Origin: Streptosporangiaceae bacterium
GTDB lineage: Bacteria; Actinomycetota; Actinomycetes; Streptosporangiales; Streptosporangiaceae
Assembly (NCBI GenBank): GCA_030041195.1
Contig: JASHOI010000592.1
Span: forward strand, 1 to 8,531
Length of the DNA: 8,531 nucleotides
Direction of reading: 5' to 3'
The notes under the pieces were generated by a model. It saw only the letters and a list, made by a program, of their open reading frames with translations, was not told where the DNA came from and made no database searches. Positions 3,726-8,531 of the stretch are shown piece by piece; positions within the stretch are counted from its first letter, which is position 1, and every line of letters begins with the position of its first letter. Both the position numbers and the translations under genes were made by a program.

Positions 3726-6496
3726 CAGGCAACAGTTTCGGCAGCCGCGGCACGCTGCGCGTCGGCGACACCAGCTATGAGATCAACCGGCTGGACGCGG
3801 TGGACGGCAGCGGCGATCTCCCGTTCTCGCTCAAGGTGCTGCTGGAGAACCTGTTGCGGACCGAGGACGGCGTGAACGTCACGCCCGAGCAGGTCACGGC
3901 GGTCGGGTCGTGGGATGCCGCGGCCGAGCCGGGCACCGAGATCCAGTTCAGCCCGGCCCGGGTGCTCATGCAGGACCTGACCGGGGTTCCGGCCGTCGTC
4001 GACCTGGCCGCGATGCGCGAGGCCATGCGGGATCTCGGCGGCGACCCCGGCCGGATCAACCCGCTGGTCCCGGCCGAGCTGGTGATCGACCACTCGGTAG
4101 TCGCCGACGTGTTCGCCAGGCCGGACGCGTTCGAGCGCAACGTGGAGTTCGAGTTCGAGCGCAACTCCGAGCGGTTCGGCTTCCTGCGCTGGGGCCAGCA
4201 GGCGTTCAGCCAGTTCAAGGTCGTTCCGCCGGGCACCGGCATCTGCCACCAGGTCAACATCGAGCACCTGGCCCGGGTGATCATGGCGCAGCCCGGCGAG
4301 GACGGCAGCACCGCGGCCTACCCGGACACCTGCGTCGGCACCGACTCGCACACCACGATGGAAAACGGGCTCGGCGTCCTCGGCTGGGGGGTCGGCGGCA
4401 TCGAGGCCGAGGCGGCCATGCTCGGCCAGCCGATGTCGATGCTGATCCCGCGCGTGGTGGGGTTCCGCCTCACCGGAGAACTGCCGGACGGCGCGACAGC
4501 GACCGACCTGGTGCTCGCGATCACCGAGCTGCTGCGCGCCCACGGCGTGGTCGGAAAGTTCGTGGAGTTCCACGGCGAGGGGGTTGCCGCGGTTCCGGTG
4601 GCGAACCGGGCCACGATCGGCAACATGAGCCCGGAGTTCGGCTCCACCTGCGCCATCTTCCCGATCGACGCCGAGACCCTCGGCTACCTGCGGCTGACCG
4701 GGCGCAGCGACCAGCAGGTCGCGCTCGTCGAGGCGTACGCCAAGGAGCAGGGCCTGTGGCACGAGCCGGGCAGCGTGGCGCGCTACTCCGAGGAGCTCGA
4801 GCTCGACCTGGCCACGGTGGTTCCCTCGCTGGCCGGGCCGAAACGGCCACAGGACCGGGTGGCGCTGACCGACGCCAAGGACTCGTTCCGGGAAGCGCTC
4901 GGCGGGTACGTCCAGCTGGACACCCTGGATGAGGAAATCGCCGACACCTTCCCGGCCTCCGACCCGTTCACCCCGGAAAAGAACGGCGCCGTGCACGACG
5001 CGCCGCAGCGGCCGGCCACCACGCGCGCGCGTGCGTCCGCCCCGGTCCAGGTGACACTGGACGACGGGACCACGACGTCCGTTGACCACGGGTCGGTCGT
5101 GATCGCCGCGATCACCTCGTGCACGAACACGTCCAACCCGTCGGTGATGGTCGGCGCGGCGCTGCTGGCCAAGAAGGCGGTTGAGGCCGGGCTTGACCGC
5201 AAGCCGTGGGTGAAGACCAGCCTCGCGCCCGGCTCCAAGGTGGTCATGGACTACTACGAGCGCGCCGGGCTCACGCCGTACCTGGACAAGCTGGGCTTCA
5301 ACCTGGTCGGCTACGGCTGCACCACCTGTATCGGCAACTCCGGGCCGCTGCCCGAGGCGATCAGCGAGGCGGTGAACGACAGCGACCTGGCGGTGGTGTC
5401 GGTGCTGTCGGGCAACCGGAATTTCGAGGGCCGGATCAACCCGGACGTGAAGATGAACTACCTGGCGTCGCCGCCGCTGGTGGTGGCGTACGCGCTGGCC
5501 GGCACGATGGACATCGACCTGACCTCGGAGCCGCTCGGGACCGGCAAGTCGGGGCAGCCGGTGTACCTTTCCGACCTGTGGCCGTCGCCCGCCGAGATCG
5601 CCGAGATCGTCCAGAACGCGGTCGCGGCGGAGATGTTCACCCGCGATTACGCGGACGTGTTTACGGGTGATGACCGCTGGCGCGACCTGGACGTACCGCC
5701 GGGCGAGACGTTCGCCTGGGCGGCCGACTCGACCTACGTCAGGCGCCCGCCCTACTTCGACGGCATGCCCGCCGAGCCCGAGCCGGTCACCGACATTCAC
5801 GGCGCGCGGGTGCTCGCCAAGCTCGGCGACTCGGTCACCACCGATCACATCTCCCCGGCGGGGGCGATCAAGACCGAGAGCCCGGCGGGGGAGTACCTGA
5901 TCTCGCACGGGGTGCAGCGGCGCGACTTCAACAGCTACGGCTCGCGGCGCGGCAACCACGAGGTGATGATCCGCGGCACGTTCGGCAACATCCGGCTGCG
6001 CAACCAGCTCGCCCCCGGAACCGAGGGCGGGGTCACGGTCAAGCTGCCCGAGGGCGACCAGACCTCGATCTACGAGGCGTCCCGCCGTTACCTGGCCGAG
6101 GGAACCCCGCTGCTGGTGCTGGCCGGCAAGGAGTACGGCTCGGGGTCGTCACGGGACTGGGCGGCCAAGGGGACCGCGCTGCTCGGCGTGCGGGCCGTGC
6201 TGGTGGAGTCGTTCGAGCGGATCCACCGGTCCAACCTGATCGGCATGGGCGTGCTCCCGCTGCAGTTCCTGCCGGGGGAGTCCGCCGAGTCGCTGGGGCT
6301 GACCGGGCACGAGGTGTTCGACGTGACCGGAATCGAGGCAATCAATTCCGGGCCGGTGCCGAGGGAGGTCACCGTGCGCGCCGACGACAAGGAGTTCCGC
6401 GCCGTGGTGCGGATCGACACCCCCGGCGAGGCCGAGTACTACCGGCACGGCGGCATCATGCAGTACGTGCTGCGGTCACTGCTGGCCAGAGGCTGA
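3722..6496 (+). CDS. acnA: Aconitate hydratase A ([4Fe-4S] aconitase, AcnA/IRP1 type)
   Basis: A 924-residue protein, full length for the actinobacterial AcnA group. It isomerises citrate to isocitrate through cis-aconitate in the TCA cycle, in the cytosol. The cluster ligands are C467 ([10 protein letters not shown]), C533 and C536 ([13 protein letters not shown]), spaced 66 and 3 residues apart as in the cytosolic aconitase/IRP1 family. Other signatures are HQVNIEHL (176-183), [19 protein letters not shown] (208-226), SGNRNFEGR with R566 and R571 (563-571), the swivel-domain [13 protein letters not shown] (702-714), [13 protein letters not shown] (737-749) and [12 protein letters not shown] with S809 and R811 (806-817). 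A linker of about 45 residues (398-442) between the catalytic domains contains TFPASDP. The ATG at 3722 has GGAGG seven bases upstream. Regulation probably acts through the dyad pair at 3512-3567. The 3' end overlaps the convergent NB-ARC/TPR gene by 21 bp. No frameshift or missing key residue was seen. Confidence 0.98.
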   Translation: MTGNSFGSRGTLRVGDTSYEINRLDAVDGSGDLPFSLKVLLENLLRTEDGVNVTPEQVTAVGSWDAAAEPGTEIQFSPARVLMQDLTGVPAVVDLAAMREAMRDLGGDPGRINPLVPAELVIDHSVVADVFARPDAFERNVEFEFERNSERFGFLRWGQQAFSQFKVVPPGTGICHQVNIEHLARVIMAQPGEDGSTAAYPDTCVGTDSHTTMENGLGVLGWGVGGIEAEAAMLGQPMSMLIPRVVGFRLTGELPDGATATDLVLAITELLRAHGVVGKFVEFHGEGVAAVPVANRATIGNMSPEFGSTCAIFPIDAETLGYLRLTGRSDQQVALVEAYAKEQGLWHEPGSVARYSEELELDLATVVPSLAGPKRPQDRVALTDAKDSFREALGGYVQLDTLDEEIADTFPASDPFTPEKNGAVHDAPQRPATTRARASAPVQVTLDDGTTTSVDHGSVVIAAITSCTNTSNPSVMVGAALLAKKAVEAGLDRKPWVKTSLAPGSKVVMDYYERAGLTPYLDKLGFNLVGYGCTTCIGNSGPLPEAISEAVNDSDLAVVSVLSGNRNFEGRINPDVKMNYLASPPLVVAYALAGTMDIDLTSEPLGTGKSGQPVYLSDLWPSPAEIAEIVQNAVAAEMFTRDYADVFTGDDRWRDLDVPPGETFAWAADSTYVRRPPYFDGMPAEPEPVTDIHGARVLAKLGDSVTTDHISPAGAIKTESPAGEYLISHGVQRRDFNSYGSRRGNHEVMIRGTFGNIRLRNQLAPGTEGGVTVKLPEGDQTSIYEASRRYLAEGTPLLVLAGKEYGSGSSRDWAAKGTALLGVRAVLVESFERIHRSNLIGMGVLPLQFLPGESAESLGLTGHEVFDVTGIEAINSGPVPREVTVRADDKEFRAVVRIDTPGEAEYYRHGGIMQYVLRSLLARG

Positions 6497-8531
6497 AAGC
6501 TTGGCCCGGATCTGCTCGGCGTCCGGGTGGTGCAGGTCGTCGAAGATGTCCAGGGCCTGCCGCCACGCCGCCGTCGCCTCTTCCGGCCTGCCGTCCGCGT
6601 GGCAGCAGTCGCCGAAGTGGGTGATGGTGAGGGCCTGCTGGAAGCGGTTGCCGAGCTCCCGGTAGAGGCCGACCGCTTGCTGATAGCACTCGGCGGCCTC
6701 GGCCAGCCGGCCGAGGTGCTGCTCGGCGTAGCCGATGCTGTCCCAGGCGTGCGCCATGTGCAGCCGGTTGCCGAGCTCGCGGAACAGCGGCAGCGCCTGC
6801 CGGCAGTACTCGCGCGCCCGGTGGTAGTCGCCGGCCAGGGCGTAGCAGAAGCCGGCGGAGTTCAGCGCATCCGCTTGCCCGGCCCGGTGCCCGGCCGCCC
6901 GGTACCGGGCCAGGGCCTGCTCGTTTTGAGCCACCGCGTCGGCGTAGCGGCCCTGGCGCTCGGCCACCCAGCCCAGCGACTGGTGCACGCGGCCCTCGCC
7001 CGCGCGGTCACCAAGCTGCCGGTACAGCTCCAGGCAGTCCGCCAGGTGGGTTCGGGCGCGGTCGTAATCGCCGAGCCGGGCGCAGGCGACCGCGGCCAGG
7101 CGGTGCGAGATAGCCTGCCCGGCCGTGTCGCCAAGCCGGGTGGCGGCGGCCAGCGCGACGCGCTGGAAATCGGCGTATTGCTGCCACTCCGCCCTCCCGT
7201 CGAGGAAGGTCGACATCGACCAGGGGAGCTGCCAGGCGCAGGCGTCGAACCCGGCCGCGGCGGCCACGGTCAGCGCCGCGGCAAGGACATCGTGCTCGGC
7301 GTCGAACCAGGCGACCGCCTCCTGGTGGCTCGACAGGTGCTCCGGGGCAACCCCAGGCAGGGCCGGGGCGAGGCTGATGGGCTCGCGTGAGGGATTGAGC
7401 AGGAACGCGGCGCTGTGGGCGGTCTGCAGGTAGTGGTCGAGGACCCGGCCGAGGGCGGCGTTGCGGGCTTGCTGGTCATGGTTGGCTTCGGCCTGTTCGG
7501 CGGCGTAGGCGCGGAGCAGGTCATGCGAGGTGTAGCGGCCGGGGATGTGTTCGGTGAGCAGGTGGTGACGGGTCAGCTCGCGCAGCAGGCGGCGGGTGTG
7601 GCCGGGGTCCAGGCCGGCCAGGCTGGCGGCGGCGCTGGCGGTGATGTCGGGGCCGGGGTGCAGGCCGAGCAGCCGGAACATGACGGCGGCCGGGGGGCTG
7701 AGCTGGTGGTAGGACCAGGAGAACACCGCGCGCACGTCGGTGGTGTCCTCGCCGGTGGCCAGGGCGTCCAGGCGGCCGCGGGTGTCGGCCAGTTCGGCGG
7801 CCAGCGTGGTCAGTGCGAAGTCGGGGCGGGCCGCGGCGCGGGCGGCGGTGACGGCCAGGGCCAGTGGCAGCCGGGCGCACAGCCGGGCCAGTTCGGCGGC
7901 GGCGCCGGGCTCGGCGGCGACCCGGTCCGGCCCCAGCCGGCGGGCCAGTACCTGGTGTGCCTCGTCGGTGCTCAGCACGTCCAGCACGATGGCCTGGGCG
8001 CCCTCGGCGGCGATCAGGCCGGTGAGCTCGTTGCGGCTGGTGACGATCACCAGGCAGCCCGGCGAGCCGGGCAGCAGCGGGCGCACCTGGTCCGGGTCGC
8101 GCGCGTTGTCCAGGACGACCAGCACGCGGCGGCCCGCGAGCAGGTTGCGGTACAGGGCCTGGCGCGCGTCAAGGCTGGCCGGGATCTGCGGGCCGGGGAC
8201 CCCGAGGGCGTCGAGGAAGATCCGCAGCACATCGGCCGCGGGCAGCGCGCCGCCGGGGCCGAAGCCGCGCAGGTTGACGTGCAGCTGGCCGTCGGGGCAG
8301 TGCGCGGCGTGCCGGCGGGCCCAGTGCACGGCCAGCGCCGTCTTGCCGACCCCGGCCGTCCCGGCGACGGTCACCACCCGGACGGGCGTCGCCGCCGTCG
8401 CGATCTCAGCCGGCGGCGTCGCTGGCAGCAGCGTTGCCGACAGCGCGGCCAGTTCGGCGTCCCGGCCGGTAAACCCGGGCACCTCGGCTGGCAGCATCTC
8501 CGGGCGCGGCAGCGCGCCGCCGTCCGGGAGG
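6476..8531 (-). CDS. NB-ARC (STAND) ATPase with C-terminal TPR repeats, AfsR-like, 5' end outside window
   Basis: The frame stays open to the right edge, and residues before the first in-window ATG (8497) read as a Pro-rich linker ([11 protein letters not shown]), so the N-terminus, probably a SARP or HTH DNA-binding part, lies off-window. Counting from that Met: [15 protein letters not shown] (2-16) is the usual entry to NB-ARC in such regulators; Walker A GTAGVGKT 46-53; Walker B RVLVVLD 124-130; IVTSR 151-155; GLPL-like RLPLAL 209-214; a winged-helix segment [13 protein letters not shown] 258-270; and an MHD-like HDLLRAYA 325-332. Residues 455-657 form five TPR units of exactly 40 residues, each opening LGD, LGN or AGH (455, 495, 535, 575, 615). 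This family senses a ligand or partner through the repeats and switches with ATP/ADP binding; the signal and targets are unknown here. It converges on acnA, with a 21-bp overlap of coding ends. Confidence 0.92.
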   Translation of the reverse strand, partial: LPDGGALPRPEMLPAEVPGFTGRDAELAALSATLLPATPPAEIATAATPVRVVTVAGTAGVGKTALAVHWARRHAAHCPDGQLHVNLRGFGPGGALPAADVLRIFLDALGVPGPQIPASLDARQALYRNLLAGRRVLVVLDNARDPDQVRPLLPGSPGCLVIVTSRNELTGLIAAEGAQAIVLDVLSTDEAHQVLARRLGPDRVAAEPGAAAELARLCARLPLALAVTAARAAARPDFALTTLAAELADTRGRLDALATGEDTTDVRAVFSWSYHQLSPPAAVMFRLLGLHPGPDITASAAASLAGLDPGHTRRLLRELTRHHLLTEHIPGRYTSHDLLRAYAAEQAEANHDQQARNAALGRVLDHYLQTAHSAAFLLNPSREPISLAPALPGVAPEHLSSHQEAVAWFDAEHDVLAAALTVAAAAGFDACAWQLPWSMSTFLDGRAEWQQYADFQRVALAAATRLGDTAGQAISHRLAAVACARLGDYDRARTHLADCLELYRQLGDRAGEGRVHQSLGWVAERQGRYADAVAQNEQALARYRAAGHRAGQADALNSAGFCYALAGDYHRAREYCRQALPLFRELGNRLHMAHAWDSIGYAEQHLGRLAEAAECYQQAVGLYRELGNRFQQALTITHFGDCCHADGRPEEATAAWRQALDIFDDLHHPDAEQIRAKLSASGQQ

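Noticed and set aside
5024..5040. Alternating CG run in acnA
   Set aside because: It is short and within the Arg/Ala-coding linker, explained by codon choice in GC-rich DNA.
3545..5959. 804-codon open frame on the minus strand opposite acnA
   Set aside because: It is the antisense shadow of acnA: biased Arg/Val/His/Asp composition, no recognisable domain, and a strong real gene on the other strand.
8495..8497. ATG at 8497 as the true start of the NB-ARC/TPR protein
   Set aside because: The frame stays open to the window edge with linker-like residues, and GGAG directly abuts the ATG with no spacing, so initiation here is unlikely.

Overview
The window is GC-rich, with G/C-heavy third codon positions. 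It carries an actinobacterial AcnA-type aconitase, a class F-like sortase beside a small secreted protein, and an AfsR-style NB-ARC/TPR protein. Together these point to a high-GC Gram-positive actinomycete (Streptomyces-like or a related filamentous order). Genus and species cannot be read from the sequence.

Layout. (1) Positions 1-1817, minus strand: fumarylacetoacetase (fahA), then 22 bp later the start of an APC-superfamily amino-acid permease that runs off the left edge. (2) Positions 1920-3167, minus strand: a two-gene cell-surface cassette, made of a small secreted protein with a C-terminal sorting-signal-like tail and, 24 bp downstream, a class F-like sortase. (3) Positions 3168-3721: a divergent control region, less GC-rich in its central part. 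It holds candidate promoters facing both ways, a 39-bp near-perfect inverted repeat with an extra half-copy, a pair of operator-like dyads bracketing the predicted aconitase promoter, leader hairpins, and a tandemly duplicated ribosome-binding-site/start segment. (4) Positions 3722-6496, plus strand: full-length [4Fe-4S] aconitase, acnA. (5) Positions 6476-8531, minus strand: the C-terminal part of a STAND-type NB-ARC ATPase with five 40-residue TPR units. Its stop overlaps the end of acnA by 21 bp and its N-terminus lies beyond the right edge.

How they fit together. acnA (citrate to isocitrate in the TCA cycle) and fahA (last step of tyrosine/homogentisate breakdown, yielding fumarate and acetoacetate) both belong to central or feeder carbon metabolism, but nothing shows co-regulation. 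The permease probably shares a transcript with fahA. The sortase and the small surface protein form a plausible enzyme-substrate pair. The NB-ARC/TPR protein looks like the sensor/effector half of a regulator whose DNA-binding part, if present, is off-window.

The genes are recognisable families. The less ordinary material is the 550-bp region between the surface cassette and acnA, where several repeats and palindromes sit close together.
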